Assembly (NCBI RefSeq): GCF_003947415.1
Contig: NZ_QHKL01000010.1
Location: 124,001 to 188,000, forward strand
Direction: 5' to 3'
Origin: Amycolatopsis sp. WAC 01376
GTDB taxonomy: Bacteria; Actinomycetota; Actinomycetes; Mycobacteriales; Pseudonocardiaceae
DNA: 64,000 nt
Of the stretch, positions 42,989-51,701 are shown in pieces. The translations under genes were made by a program, and so were the position numbers. The notes beneath the pieces are model-generated. The model was not told where the DNA came from, made no database searches, and saw nothing but the letters and a program-made list of their open reading frames with translations. The number at the start of each line of letters is the position of its first letter. Position 1 is the first letter of the stretch.

Positions 42989-43966
42989 TCAAGCGGAGAT
43001 GAGCGTGTCGAGCAGGACGTCCTCCAGCGGGCGGCGCGGTGTCCACGGCAACGGTGAGCCGTAGCCGACGCGCAGCAGCACCTGAGGCCACACCCCACAG
43101 CCGAGAAGGCGCCGGAGTTCGGCACGGGCCTCGCGGACCATGGTCGGCGGCGAGATGAACGACGCGTCGAGTCCGGCGCCGGTCGCGGTGAGCAGAACCC
43201 GTTGCAGTGCTTGACCGGCCTGGAGCCGGTCGATCCGTTCGTCGGTCAGCGACCCGATCATCACCACGAGCGGAGCGTGCCGCGTGCCGCTGTCCGCTTC
43301 GCCGAATTCGTCGAGGATCCAGCCTTCGTCGGCGGGAGCGCCTTCGGTCGCGTAGGCCGGCACCCCGTCGCGAGTGCCCGCGGCCAGTCCGGTCCAGCGG
43401 CCGAGTTCGGCGAGGAACGCGGGGTCGGCGAGCTGCGTCCGGCGGGCGCGTTCGGTGAGGTCACGCAGGCGACGGCACTGTTCGGCGTCGAGGCGCGACA
43501 GCCAGGCGTGCTCGAGTTCGGTGGCGTGCCGGAGGACGGCGAGCGTGGCTTCCGGGGTGGCACAGGACAGGAAGGGTCGCCGGTTGGTCCGGCGGCGCGG
43601 GATCGCGTGGGCGAGCCGCGAGACCTTCGGATCCGGCGTGCGTTCGGCGAGCGGACGGACGACGGCCAGCAGATCGGGATCGGTGCGGCTCGGCACGAGG
43701 GTCGTCGCGGGGTGGAAACCCGAGGCGTGGATCGCCGTCCTGAGGGTGAACAGGGCGGCGCCGCAGGAGAGGACGAGTTCACGACCGTCCGGATCCGTGA
43801 CCGGGAGGATCCGGCGCGGATCGGCGTGGAGTTCGATCCCGGTGCCGGTGCAGCGGAAAAGCCACGGCTGGGTGTTGTGCGTCGACGGCGCCAGCGTGGC
43901 CGACCGGAGCACGGAATTCACCTGTTCGGAGTTCAAGCGCCCGACCCCGGTGACTTGTATGGTCAT
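42989..43966 (-). CDS. Acg-family FMN nitroreductase-like protein
   Basis: A 325-residue protein of the Acg/Rv2032 type. Marks are SATLAPSTHNTQPWLFR near the N-terminus, RELVLSCGAALFTLRTAI, RRTNRRPF and a C-terminal LLRVGYG. Acg proteins look like two nitroreductase halves and bind FMN, but they are thought to lack ordinary nitroreductase activity and to sequester FMN. In mycobacteria they belong to the DosR regulon. GGGAGA precedes the ATG. It lies between devR and devS, divergent from devS, and ends nine bases from devR. Confidence 0.85.
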   Translation of the reverse strand: MTIQVTGVGRLNSEQVNSVLRSATLAPSTHNTQPWLFRCTGTGIELHADPRRILPVTDPDGRELVLSCGAALFTLRTAIHASGFHPATTLVPSRTDPDLLAVVRPLAERTPDPKVSRLAHAIPRRRTNRRPFLSCATPEATLAVLRHATELEHAWLSRLDAEQCRRLRDLTERARRTQLADPAFLAELGRWTGLAAGTRDGVPAYATEGAPADEGWILDEFGEADSGTRHAPLVVMIGSLTDERIDRLQAGQALQRVLLTATGAGLDASFISPPTMVREARAELRRLLGCGVWPQVLLRVGYGSPLPWTPRRPLEDVLLDTLISA

Positions 43967-44097
43967 GGTTTCTCCCGCCGCCGTGCCACGGGTAATGCGG
44001 TTGTCTCGATGAGACGGTCCCCGTCCGCGGTGCGGGGCCGAAAGAGGAGAAAGTCACCACGGCCGCGACTCGTCCCGATCTTCGGAGGCGCAGCAGG

Positions 44098-45813
44098 ATG
44101 TCGGCTCATGACCGGCTCGGCGGAAGCGACGACCGGGTCACCGGCGCGCTTTCCCAGCTGCGGGTCCGTGAAGTGCTGGGGGACCTCCAAGAGCGCATCG
44201 AACGGCTCATCGGCACCCGCGACAAGATGGACGGCCTGCTCGAAGCGGTGCTCGCGGTCGCTTCGGGGCTGGAGCTGGACAAGACGCTGCGCCGGATCGT
44301 GCGGGCGGCGATCGATCTCGGTGAAGCCACCTACGGCGCGCTCGGGGTGATCGCGGACGACGGTTCGCTCTCCGAATTCGTCTATCTCGGCATCGACGGT
44401 GAGACGGAACAACAGATCGGGCATCTCCCGAAAGGGCACGGGCTGCTGGGTTTCGTCATCGACGAGGCGAAACCGGTGCGGCTGGCCGACATCTCGCGGC
44501 ATCCCGCCTCGGTCGGGTTCCCGCCGCGCCATCCGCCGATGCGGTCGTTCCTCGGCGTGCCGATCCGGGTGCGCGACGAGGTGTTCGGGAATCTGTACCT
44601 CACCGAAAAACGCGGGGAGGGGTTCACCGACGACGACGAGGTGGTCGTCCAGGCGCTCGCCGCCGCGGCGGGTATCGCGATCGAGAACGCCCACCTCTAC
44701 GAGCGGGCGCGGATCCGCCAGCAGTGGCAGGCCGCCACCAGCGAGGTCACCACGGAACTGCTCGGCGGCACCGATCCCGTCGACGCGCTCAACCTGATCG
44801 CCGGGCGGGCACTGGAACTGACCGGTTCCGACCTGACTCTGCTGGCATTACCCGGTTCCGGTGGGCTCGACGTCGGCAAGGACGAGGCCGACGAACTCAC
44901 CATCGCGGTGTGCGCGGGCGCGCGGGCGGCGGAACTGACCGGGGCGCGGATCAGCGTCGCCGACTCGGTGCCGGGGGCGGTCTACCGCGACCGGACCCCG
45001 CGCAGCGTCCCGGAATTGGCACTCGGTCCCGAGGGCGAGTTCGGCCTCGGCCCGACGCTCGTGGTGCCGCTCCGGGCGCGAGAACGCACGTCCGGAGTGC
45101 TGATGGCGGTGCGGAATCCGGGCGCGGTCCCGTTCGAGCTCGCCCAGCTGCCGGTGGTGGCCTCGTTCGCCGACCAGGCCGCGCTCGCGCTCCAGCTGGC
45201 GGCGCGGCAGCGCACGGCGAGGGAACTCGACGTGCTCGCCGACCGGGACCGGATCGCCAGGGAACTGCACGACCACGTCATCCAGCGGCTGTTCGCGGTC
45301 GGTCTCGCCATGCAGAGCACCCACCGCCGGGCGGACACCCCGGAACTGCGGCGGCGGATCGGCGACAGCATCGACCAGATGCACGAGATCGTGCACGAGA
45401 TCCGCACGGCGATCTTCGATCTCCACGGCGGCGAGGCGGGGCAGCAAGGAGTCCGGCTGCGGCACCGGCTCTACGACTCGATCGCCGAACTCACCGACGA
45501 AACCCCGATCCACCCGACGATCAGCCTGTCCGGGCCGCTCGACTCGATCCCCCTCCCATTCGCCGAACACGTCGAGGCGGTGGTGCGGGAGACGGTCGGC
45601 AACGTCGTCCGGCACGCGCGGGCGAGCGGGGTTTCGGTGAGCGTCGCCGTGAAGGACGACGTCCTGCGGATCGTGGTCACCGACGACGGAACCGGGACCG
45701 CCGGCGAGCCAGGGGGACTGCGCGACCGCGCGGAAAAGGCGGGCGGGACGTTCCATGCGGAGACCCGGGACGAGGGCGGCACCAGGGTCGAGTGGTCCGC
45801 CCCCTTGCGCTGA
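44098..45813 (+). CDS. devS: DosS/DevS-like GAF-GAF sensor histidine kinase
   Basis: A 571-residue soluble kinase. GAF-A (about 60-205) contains ISRHPASVGFPPRHPPMRSF, the segment that holds the haem-ligand histidine in DosS/DosT; His145 is the matching residue. GAF-B follows (about 225-375). The dimerisation region DRDRIARELHDHVIQRLF gives His391 as phospho-site, and the HATPase ends with GGLRDRAEKAGGTF. Such kinases sense O2, NO or CO through haem and phosphorylate DosR. GGAGG lies nine bases before the ATG. Haem binding is inferred from the conserved segment. Confidence 0.92.
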   Translation: MSAHDRLGGSDDRVTGALSQLRVREVLGDLQERIERLIGTRDKMDGLLEAVLAVASGLELDKTLRRIVRAAIDLGEATYGALGVIADDGSLSEFVYLGIDGETEQQIGHLPKGHGLLGFVIDEAKPVRLADISRHPASVGFPPRHPPMRSFLGVPIRVRDEVFGNLYLTEKRGEGFTDDDEVVVQALAAAAGIAIENAHLYERARIRQQWQAATSEVTTELLGGTDPVDALNLIAGRALELTGSDLTLLALPGSGGLDVGKDEADELTIAVCAGARAAELTGARISVADSVPGAVYRDRTPRSVPELALGPEGEFGLGPTLVVPLRARERTSGVLMAVRNPGAVPFELAQLPVVASFADQAALALQLAARQRTARELDVLADRDRIARELHDHVIQRLFAVGLAMQSTHRRADTPELRRRIGDSIDQMHEIVHEIRTAIFDLHGGEAGQQGVRLRHRLYDSIAELTDETPIHPTISLSGPLDSIPLPFAEHVEAVVRETVGNVVRHARASGVSVSVAVKDDVLRIVVTDDGTGTAGEPGGLRDRAEKAGGTFHAETRDEGGTRVEWSAPLR

Positions 45814-45819
45814 CCCCGG

Positions 45820-46095
45820 TCAGTTCGCCGACTGCGCGGTGAGGATCCCGTCGACTTCGATCGAGCGGGCGACGTCGGAGGCGACGGTCTCGAGCAATTC
45901 CGCGGTGAGGTCCGAAAGTGCCCGCGTCACCGCGAGATAGGCACCGATCTGGGAGGCGGAACCGTTTCTCAGCCCGGCCTCCGCGAGTCCGACACCGACG
46001 AACTCACCCCCGTCTTCGAGACGGAGCAACGCCTCCGCGCGCACTCGGTACGGCTCGTGCTGCAGGGACACGTCGATCGTCCAGTTGTCCGTCAT
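45820..46095 (-). CDS. DUF1876-family small protein
   Basis: A 91-residue protein (MTDNWTIDVSLQHEPYRVRA, EALLRLEDGGEFVGVGLAEA, ...TRALSDLTAELLETVASDV). This is the DUF1876 pattern (dsRBD-like fold), found in mycobacteria and other actinobacteria, often with DosR-regulated genes. GGAG sits six bases before the ATG at 46095. It is divergent from the second Acg-like gene and convergent with devS, six bases apart. The biochemical function is unknown. Confidence 0.8.
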   Translation of the reverse strand: MTDNWTIDVSLQHEPYRVRAEALLRLEDGGEFVGVGLAEAGLRNGSASQIGAYLAVTRALSDLTAELLETVASDVARSIEVDGILTAQSAN

Positions 46096-46178
46096 CGTCG
46101 GCTCCGTTCCGGTCATCGAGGCTCTCACCGCCGCCGTTCGTGGCACAGGGTCCTCAGTCCTCGCTCTCCGGGGAATCG

Positions 46179-46192
46179 GGGGCGAAAGTCCT
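46179..46192. promoter_or_regulatory. Candidate DosR-type box
   Basis: GGGGCGAAAGTCCT matches 11 of 14 positions of the mycobacterial DosR core GGGACTWWAGTCCC (hand alignment). It lies 85 bases before the Acg-like gene at 46277 and also upstream of the divergent DUF1876 gene. Position and neighbouring devRS make it a sensible operator; binding is inferred. Confidence 0.5.
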
Positions 46193-46276
46193 CGGAATTC
46201 GTGACCGGCGGCCGCTGCGGTCGCCGGGTACCCCGGCCGAAGGTGGATCAATCCCCAGTTTCCCGCGGAGACCACC

Positions 46277-47233
46277 ATGACGATCCCGTTACCCACACCC
46301 GTCGACCAGGCGGTGGCGGCCGCCGTCCGCGCGCCGTCCCCGCTCAACACCCAGCCGTGGCGGTTCGTCGTCGACGGGGACCGGATCGAGGTGCGGCTCG
46401 ACCGCGCCAGGGTGCTCCGGATCGCCGACCCGGACGCCCGCGAGGCACGGCTTTCGTGCGGCGCGGCGATGTTCAACCTGATCGTTTCGTTGCGTTCCAA
46501 CGGCAAGACCCTCTCGGTCCGGGTCGTACCGGAACCAGGGGAGCCGGATCTGCTCGCCGAACTCGTGGTCGGCGGCGACCGGTTTTCCTCACCGGAGGAA
46601 CGGAAACTGGCCGAAGCCGTCTTCCGTCGTCACACGAACCGCCGTCCGTTCCTCGACCGGCCGGTTCCCGTCTGGGCTCGGACGACGTTGCGCGCGTCCG
46701 CGCTGGTGGAAGGCGGGCTGCTGGAACTGTTCGGCCGGGGCGACCGGGCGAACGCGGTCGCGCGGGTGCTGCACCGGGCCGAGGCCGTACAGGCGCGCAA
46801 CGGCGCGTTCCAGGCGGAGATCGCGCTGTGGACCCGGCGGGCGGCCAACGCCCCGGACGGTGTCCCGGCACCGGCTGGACCACCGTCGCCGCACGGCATT
46901 CCCGCGCAGGAGTCGTTCTTCGCCGCCGAGCCCGAAGGCGGTGAGCCGGTGCTCGGCGCGGTCCTGACCGCGGGCGGCGGCCTCGCCGCGGACCTGCGGG
47001 CCGGAATGGTGCTGCAGCGGGTGCTGCTGACCGCGACGGCCGCCGGCCTCGCGACGTCGTTCGTCGGCAGGCCGTTCGAAACCCCGGAGACCCGGGTCGC
47101 GATGGACCGGGTCTTCGCCGATCTCGGCCGTCCGCACACCGTGCTGCGGTTCGGATACGGCCGCCCGGTGCCGATGACGGGACGCCGTCAGGTCGGCGAA
47201 GTGCTGCTCCGGCGGACGGAGGCGGCCCTCTGA
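46277..47233 (+). CDS. Acg-family FMN nitroreductase-like protein (second copy)
   Basis: A 318-residue Acg-type protein: AAAVRAPSPLNTQPWRFVV, ARLSCGAAMFNLIVSLRS, RRHTNRRPFLDR and LRFGYGRPVPMTG at the end. It shares the layout of the gene at 42989-43966 but is clearly diverged, so it is an old paralogue. GGAG precedes the ATG by seven bases. A DosR-type box is upstream. In mycobacteria Acg-like proteins are strongly induced in dormancy; FMN binding is known, catalysis is uncertain. Confidence 0.85.
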   Translation: MTIPLPTPVDQAVAAAVRAPSPLNTQPWRFVVDGDRIEVRLDRARVLRIADPDAREARLSCGAAMFNLIVSLRSNGKTLSVRVVPEPGEPDLLAELVVGGDRFSSPEERKLAEAVFRRHTNRRPFLDRPVPVWARTTLRASALVEGGLLELFGRGDRANAVARVLHRAEAVQARNGAFQAEIALWTRRAANAPDGVPAPAGPPSPHGIPAQESFFAAEPEGGEPVLGAVLTAGGGLAADLRAGMVLQRVLLTATAAGLATSFVGRPFETPETRVAMDRVFADLGRPHTVLRFGYGRPVPMTGRRQVGEVLLRRTEAAL

Positions 47234-47310
47234 TCCCGGGTCATCTCGTCGACACCCACGTTTCCGATCATCGCCACCCGGCCGTCATCCGCAGCGGGTT
47301 CGGTCTCCGT

Positions 47311-48270
47311 ATGAAGATCATGCGGAAATCCTTGGTGGCGCTGGCCATCGCGGGCCTTTCGGTCGCGGCGTCCGCGACGACGGTGGCGGACGCGGGCGGG
47401 CGCGATCGCGGTTCGATCGTCATCACCGAGCAGGCGTCCAAACGGATCCTGGTGCTGCCCGCCGACCGGACGTCCTGGCAGAACCGGAAGCCGAGCTGGG
47501 CGTGGGCGCCGAACGCCGCCAACGGGCTGGCGGACCTCGCGGGCTCGTGGAGCAACCCGAGCGACGCGAAACTCGCCGAACGCAACGGCGAGAAGTACCT
47601 GCTGACGTCGGCGTCGGGTGGTTTCGCGGCGGTCGTGCCGTATCCGGCGGGCGACCGGGCGTACTGGGCGGCGAACGTCGGCGGGCCCGCCAACCCGCAC
47701 AGCATCGAACTGCTGCCGGACGGGAACGTCGCGGTGGCGGCCAGCACCGGTGGCTGGGTGCGGGTCTACACCGCTTCCCAGGGGCAGCGCTCGACGACCT
47801 ACGCCGAATATCGGCTGGTGGGGGCACACGGCATGGTCTGGGACGCCGGCCGGAACGTGTTGTGGGCCTTGGGCACCGACGCGCTCGTCGCGTTGAGCGT
47901 CGGCGGGACTCCCGCGGCGCCGGTGCTCACCGAGCAGCGGTCCGTGCCGGTGCCGAGCAAGGGCGGGCACGACCTCCAGCCGGTTCCGCATCGGCCGGAT
48001 CTGCTGTGGGTGACCACGGAAGCGGGCGTGTACCAGTTCTCGAAGACGAGCGGCGGGTTCACCCAGCGCTACGCGGGCGCGCGCGAGATCGACCGGCCGC
48101 ATGTGAAGAGTGTGTCGACGAACCCCCGGACCGGGCAGATCCTGACGGCCTCGGTGCAGGACGGTCATCTGTGCACGTGGTGCACGGACACCGTCCGGCT
48201 GGCCTTTCCACGCGCCGAGCTGGCGCTGCACGGCGCGTGGATCTACAAGGCCCGCTGGTGGATCGGTTGA
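47311..48270 (+). CDS. Secreted beta-propeller protein (DUF6528-like)
   Basis: A 319-residue exported protein. A signal peptide (MKIMRKSLVALAIAGLSVAA, ending near TVADA) precedes repeated blade-like strands, including ITEQASKRILVLPADRTSW, PHSIELLPDGNVAVAASTGGW and DAGRNVLWALGTDALVAL. Four cysteines near the end (LCTWC and others) may form a disulfide or bind metal. It resembles actinobacterial DUF6528 proteins. The start may be 47311 or the in-frame ATG at 47320; no ribosome site is clear. A strong terminator follows. Function is unknown. Confidence 0.75.
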   Translation: MKIMRKSLVALAIAGLSVAASATTVADAGGRDRGSIVITEQASKRILVLPADRTSWQNRKPSWAWAPNAANGLADLAGSWSNPSDAKLAERNGEKYLLTSASGGFAAVVPYPAGDRAYWAANVGGPANPHSIELLPDGNVAVAASTGGWVRVYTASQGQRSTTYAEYRLVGAHGMVWDAGRNVLWALGTDALVALSVGGTPAAPVLTEQRSVPVPSKGGHDLQPVPHRPDLLWVTTEAGVYQFSKTSGGFTQRYAGAREIDRPHVKSVSTNPRTGQILTASVQDGHLCTWCTDTVRLAFPRAELALHGAWIYKARWWIG

Positions 48271-48281
48271 GCTGAACTTCC

Positions 48282-48327
48282 GTGTCGGTACCGGCCGTTC
48301 GGGGGGCTGCCCGGCCGGTACCGACAC
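48282..48327 (+). terminator. 15-bp perfect hairpin terminator
   Basis: GTGTCGGTACCGGCC (48282-48296) pairs with GGCCGGTACCGACAC (48313-48327) around a 16-base loop, eleven bases after the propeller gene. The next gene converges from the right, so it can serve both directions. Confidence 0.8.
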
Positions 48328-48437
48328 ACCAGAGAAGAGGGACCCTCGTCGCGAGAATGACGGCTGGCCGCGTCTTTCACCTGACCGAGTGAATCGTGCG
48401 GTTCAGCGCGCGGCGTTGACCCGTCCGGGGTATCGGC

Positions 48438-49427
48438 TCAGCCGAGGAAGGTCAGTAGCTCGCCGATGACCGCCCGCGGTCGCTCCTCCGCGACGAAGTG
48501 CCCGGAACCGGCGATCTTCCGCACCCGGACGTCGGCCGCCTTCGACGGCAGGACCGCGGCGAGGTAGTCGTAGTTGAACTCCGAGCCCAGCCCCAGCATC
48601 GGGGCGGCGATCTTCGCGTAGGCCTTCTGGTCCTCGATGTCCTGGCCGAACGCCTGGTACCAGCCGTTCCCCGCGCGGATCGCGTCCGGGCGGTCGTACG
48701 CGGCGGCGTAGATGGCCCGGTCCCGAGCGGCGATCGAGGCCGGATCGGCCGCGAGATGGTCGAACATCCAGTCGACGAGAAAGCGTGACCGGCCGGCCAA
48801 CAGCTGTTCGGGCAGCGTCGCGACCTGGTTGAAGGCGAACCACCAGACGTTCACCGGCTGCCCGGGCGGGGCCAGCATCGGGAGCTGGTACAGGCTTTCG
48901 TCGGGATGCGAGACGTCCATGAGCGTGACGGTCTTCGTCGCTTCGGGGTGGTTGGCGGCGAAGGCGAACGCGACCATGGCGCCGATGTCGTGTCCGGCGA
49001 TATGCGCCTGCCGATGGCCCAGCGTGCGCAGGAGTCCGAAGATGTCGCGGGCCATCGTCTTCTTGTCGTACCCGCCTTGGGGCTTGCCCGAGCCGCCCAT
49101 GCCCCGCAGGTCGACGGCGATCACGCGGTACCGCTTCGCCAGCTCCGGCATGATCGCGCGGTACTGCCACCACGTCTCCGGCCAGCCCGGCAGCAGGATC
49201 AGCGGCTCGCCCCGGCCACCGGCGACGTAGTGCAACCGGACCCCGTCGACCTGGGCGTATTCGCTGCGGAACCCGCCGGGGAGGGACCGGGCGAGCGCCG
49301 CGTCGTTCGGGGCGCCGGACTGGCCGGCCTCGGCGACACCACCCGAGGCCACGAGCGCGGCCGCGGCCCCCGCGCCGAGGGTGAGCATGGACCGGCGGTT
49401 GAGGAAGGAACGGCTGTCTTCGGTCAT
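48438..49427 (-). CDS. Tat-exported epoxide-hydrolase-like alpha/beta-hydrolase
   Basis: A 329-residue protein. A twin-arginine signal (SFLNRRSMLTLG, hydrophobic AAAALVASGG, cut near AEA) precedes an alpha/beta-hydrolase. The nucleophile elbow is AGHDIGAM with Asp147, as in epoxide hydrolases and haloalkane dehalogenases. Other marks are the oxyanion segment LPGWPETWWQYR and the catalytic His in GSGHFVAEE. It should open epoxides or similar substrates outside the membrane. It lies 78 bases downstream of a GlxA-type regulator on the same strand, which probably controls it. Confidence 0.87.
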   Translation of the reverse strand: MTEDSRSFLNRRSMLTLGAGAAAALVASGGVAEAGQSGAPNDAALARSLPGGFRSEYAQVDGVRLHYVAGGRGEPLILLPGWPETWWQYRAIMPELAKRYRVIAVDLRGMGGSGKPQGGYDKKTMARDIFGLLRTLGHRQAHIAGHDIGAMVAFAFAANHPEATKTVTLMDVSHPDESLYQLPMLAPPGQPVNVWWFAFNQVATLPEQLLAGRSRFLVDWMFDHLAADPASIAARDRAIYAAAYDRPDAIRAGNGWYQAFGQDIEDQKAYAKIAAPMLGLGSEFNYDYLAAVLPSKAADVRVRKIAGSGHFVAEERPRAVIGELLTFLG

Positions 49428-49505
49428 GTCTCGATCGTGGCCGGGCCGAGATGCCGACCGTGAGTGGTGTTCTCGCCAACCAGGGTCCGTTTTGAGACAG
49501 CTCTG

Positions 49506-50483
49506 TCAGGACAGGATGGGTTCGGGCACGCCCAGCCTGGTCCCGAACGTCTCCCGGTAGGACACCGGCGTGACCCCGACCTGTCGCCGGAAATGCGGCC
49601 GAAGCGCGGCGGACGAGGAGAACCCGCAGTACCTGGCGATCTCGTCGACCGGGAGATCGGTGGATTCGAGCAACTGCTGGGCGCGGATGACGCGCTGGTG
49701 AGTGAGCCAAGTGCCGGGCGCGGCACCGGTGATCTCCCGGAACCGGCGATCGTAGTTGCGCCTGCTCATATGCGCCCGCCTGGCGAGTTCGTCGACCGGG
49801 AGCGCCGTGTCCAGCCGGGTCAGCGCCCAGGCCATCGTCTCCGACACCGGGTCGCCCTCGTCGAGTTCCGGCATCGGCGACTCGATGTACTGAGCCTGTC
49901 CGCCAGGCCGGTGCGGCGGGACGACCATGCCCTTCGCCAGCCGGTTCGCGACCTCCGCGCCGCACCATGAACGGATCAGGTGCAGGCCGAGGTCCATCCC
50001 CGCCGCACCACCGCCCGCGGTCAGGATGTCGCCGTCGTCGATGTAGAGCACCGATTCGTCGAGGAGGACGGCCGGGAACCGGGCCGCGAGCAGCGGCGCC
50101 ATCGCCCAGTGCGTGGTCGCGGGGCGTCCGTCGAGCAGCCCGGCCGCGGCCAGCACGAAGGCGCCGCTGCACAATCCGGCCACCCGGGCGCCCCGGTCGT
50201 GTGCCGCGCGGAGCGCCTCCAGCGCGGCTGCCGGCGGATCCTCCATCGGCGACCGCCAGTTCGGGACCAGCACCAGGTCCGCGTCCCGGACCGCGCCGAG
50301 GTCTTCGGGGACCGGCACGGTCAAGCCGCCGCCTCGCAGCGCGGTCCCCGGTTCGCCGCCGACGACCTTGAGTTCGAGGTCGGGCAGCTCCCCGAAGGCC
50401 GAAGCCATCTCGAACACGCCGAACGCGAAGGACATCGCGCCGAGCGACGCCCCGTTGAAGACCACCACGGCCAGCCGTCTCAT
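49506..50483 (-). CDS. GlxA-family AraC regulator with DJ-1/PfpI domain
   Basis: A 325-residue regulator. The N-terminal DJ-1/PfpI-like domain (about 1-190) has the nucleophile-elbow cysteine Cys105 in VAGLCSGAFVLAAAG. The C-terminal AraC double HTH contains AHMSRRNYDRRFREITGA and YCGFSSSAALRPHFRR. The first domain senses small molecules; it is not an active peptidase in known GlxA-type regulators. It is followed by the epoxide-hydrolase-like gene on the same strand, its likely target. A long inverted repeat lies upstream of its start. Confidence 0.88.
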   Translation of the reverse strand: MRRLAVVVFNGASLGAMSFAFGVFEMASAFGELPDLELKVVGGEPGTALRGGGLTVPVPEDLGAVRDADLVLVPNWRSPMEDPPAAALEALRAAHDRGARVAGLCSGAFVLAAAGLLDGRPATTHWAMAPLLAARFPAVLLDESVLYIDDGDILTAGGGAAGMDLGLHLIRSWCGAEVANRLAKGMVVPPHRPGGQAQYIESPMPELDEGDPVSETMAWALTRLDTALPVDELARRAHMSRRNYDRRFREITGAAPGTWLTHQRVIRAQQLLESTDLPVDEIARYCGFSSSAALRPHFRRQVGVTPVSYRETFGTRLGVPEPILS

Positions 50484-50534
50484 GGGCCGATTCTAGGGAC
50501 TTTCGAGTGGTGGTGACGGTCGTTGCTCGTGAGT

Positions 50535-50703
50535 GGCGGTTTCGCGTGACTGGATGGACGACACGTGTGTCGGGATGGACGACACGCGTGACTGGGCGGA
50601 CGGCGGCCCGCGGCGGAACCTGCCCGTGCGCGTGTCGTCCGTCCAGACACGTGAGTCGTCCGTCGGATCACACGTGCCGTCCACTCGATCACGCGAAACC
50701 GCC
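50535..50703. repeat. CGCGTGA repeat array closed by a 15-bp inverted repeat
   Basis: GGCGGTTTCGCGTGA (50535-50549) is exactly inverted at 50689-50703. Inside are direct units of the TGGACGACACGCGTGACTGG kind on the left and inverted ones on the right (CGTGTCGTCCGTCCAGACAC). Just outside are CTCGTGAGTGG (50527) and GTCGTGAGTGG (50719) elements; the second leads into ATTCGGGTTAGAACC. The 295 bases between the regulators at 50483 and 50779 contain no gene. Confidence 0.8.
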
Positions 50704-50778
50704 AGTTCGGTCCAGCTGGTCGTGAGTGGTGATTCGGGTTAGAACCGTCGGGGGCCCCGCTGCCGCCGCCGTCCTGAG

Positions 50779-51594
50779 TCAGGGGAGCAGACCGGCTCGC
50801 CGCGCGTGCGTGACGGCTTGCAACCGGGAAGTCGCGTCGAGTTTGCGCATCGCGTCCCGCAGGTAGCTCTTGACGGTTTCCGCGGTCAGGCCCAGCCGGT
50901 GCGCGATCTCGCCGTTGGTCAGGCCGAGCGCGACGAGCGCGACGGCGTCCAGTTCCCGTGGTGCCAGGCGCACCGCCGGGGGAGCGGCGCCGGCGAGGCT
51001 GCCGCAGACCGCGTCGAGACGGTCGCGGAGAGTGCTGTCGGCGATCTGGCCGGAGAGTGCCCGGAGTTCGCCGTAGACCTCGCGCAGCCGTTCACGCGGC
51101 GCGGCCTCCTCGTGGTGCTCGGCCAGCGGCTTCGCCTCGGCGAGCCGCCTCTCGATCTCGTCCTCGACGGCCAGGGTCTGTTCGAGGTCGCGCGCGGCGT
51201 GCAAGGCGGCGGTGATCGTCCGGTCGGAAAGGACGGCCTCGTCGCGCAGGCCGCCGTAGAGCACGGCGCGGACGCGGCGGCGCACCACGACCGGGATCGC
51301 GACCACCGAGTGGATGCCCTCGTCGCGGACCGGCTCGTCGTAGTCGTGACTGATCGTGGTGGCGCTGTGATAGCCATTGGCGACGACCGGCCGGGTCAGC
51401 GCGAGCGCCTTGCCGCCGAGCCCGCAGCCCGCGCGGACGGACAGGCCGTTCAGCGCGGTGCCCCGGTTGCCGAGGAACGCGGTCAGCCGCATCCGGGGTG
51501 AGGCGCCGGTGATTCCGGCGAAGCCGACCGGCAGTCCGGTGTCGCGGCGCAGGTCCGAGACCGCGCCGAGGAGCTGGGCATCGTCGACCGGCAT
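50779..51594 (-). CDS. GAF-LuxR transcriptional regulator
   Basis: A 271-residue regulator. A GAF-like domain (about 10-140; GGKALALTRPVVANGYHSAT, EGIHSVVAIPVVV) is followed by a helical linker and a LuxR HTH (LAPRELDAVALVALGLTNGE, then GLTAETVKSYLRDAMRKLDA). GAGGAGG precedes the ATG. The domain order matches regulators paired with acyl-CoA synthetases and dehydrogenases in actinobacteria. The divergent acyl-CoA synthetase gene is 107 bases away and is the likely target. Confidence 0.87.
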   Translation of the reverse strand: MPVDDAQLLGAVSDLRRDTGLPVGFAGITGASPRMRLTAFLGNRGTALNGLSVRAGCGLGGKALALTRPVVANGYHSATTISHDYDEPVRDEGIHSVVAIPVVVRRRVRAVLYGGLRDEAVLSDRTITAALHAARDLEQTLAVEDEIERRLAEAKPLAEHHEEAAPRERLREVYGELRALSGQIADSTLRDRLDAVCGSLAGAAPPAVRLAPRELDAVALVALGLTNGEIAHRLGLTAETVKSYLRDAMRKLDATSRLQAVTHARRAGLLP

Positions 51595-51701
51595 CGGCTC
51601 ACCCTCCTCGGTGATCCCCCTCGATCGGGGGTGGTGGACGGATCGAGCCCGCCCGCACGATTTCCGGAACTGTACGCCTTCGGAAAGTCCCGGGAGAAAC
51701 G

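Noticed and set aside
43967..44097. A DosR box between the first Acg-like gene and devS
   Set aside because: No site with both GGGNC and GNCCC halves at the right spacing was found by eye on either strand.
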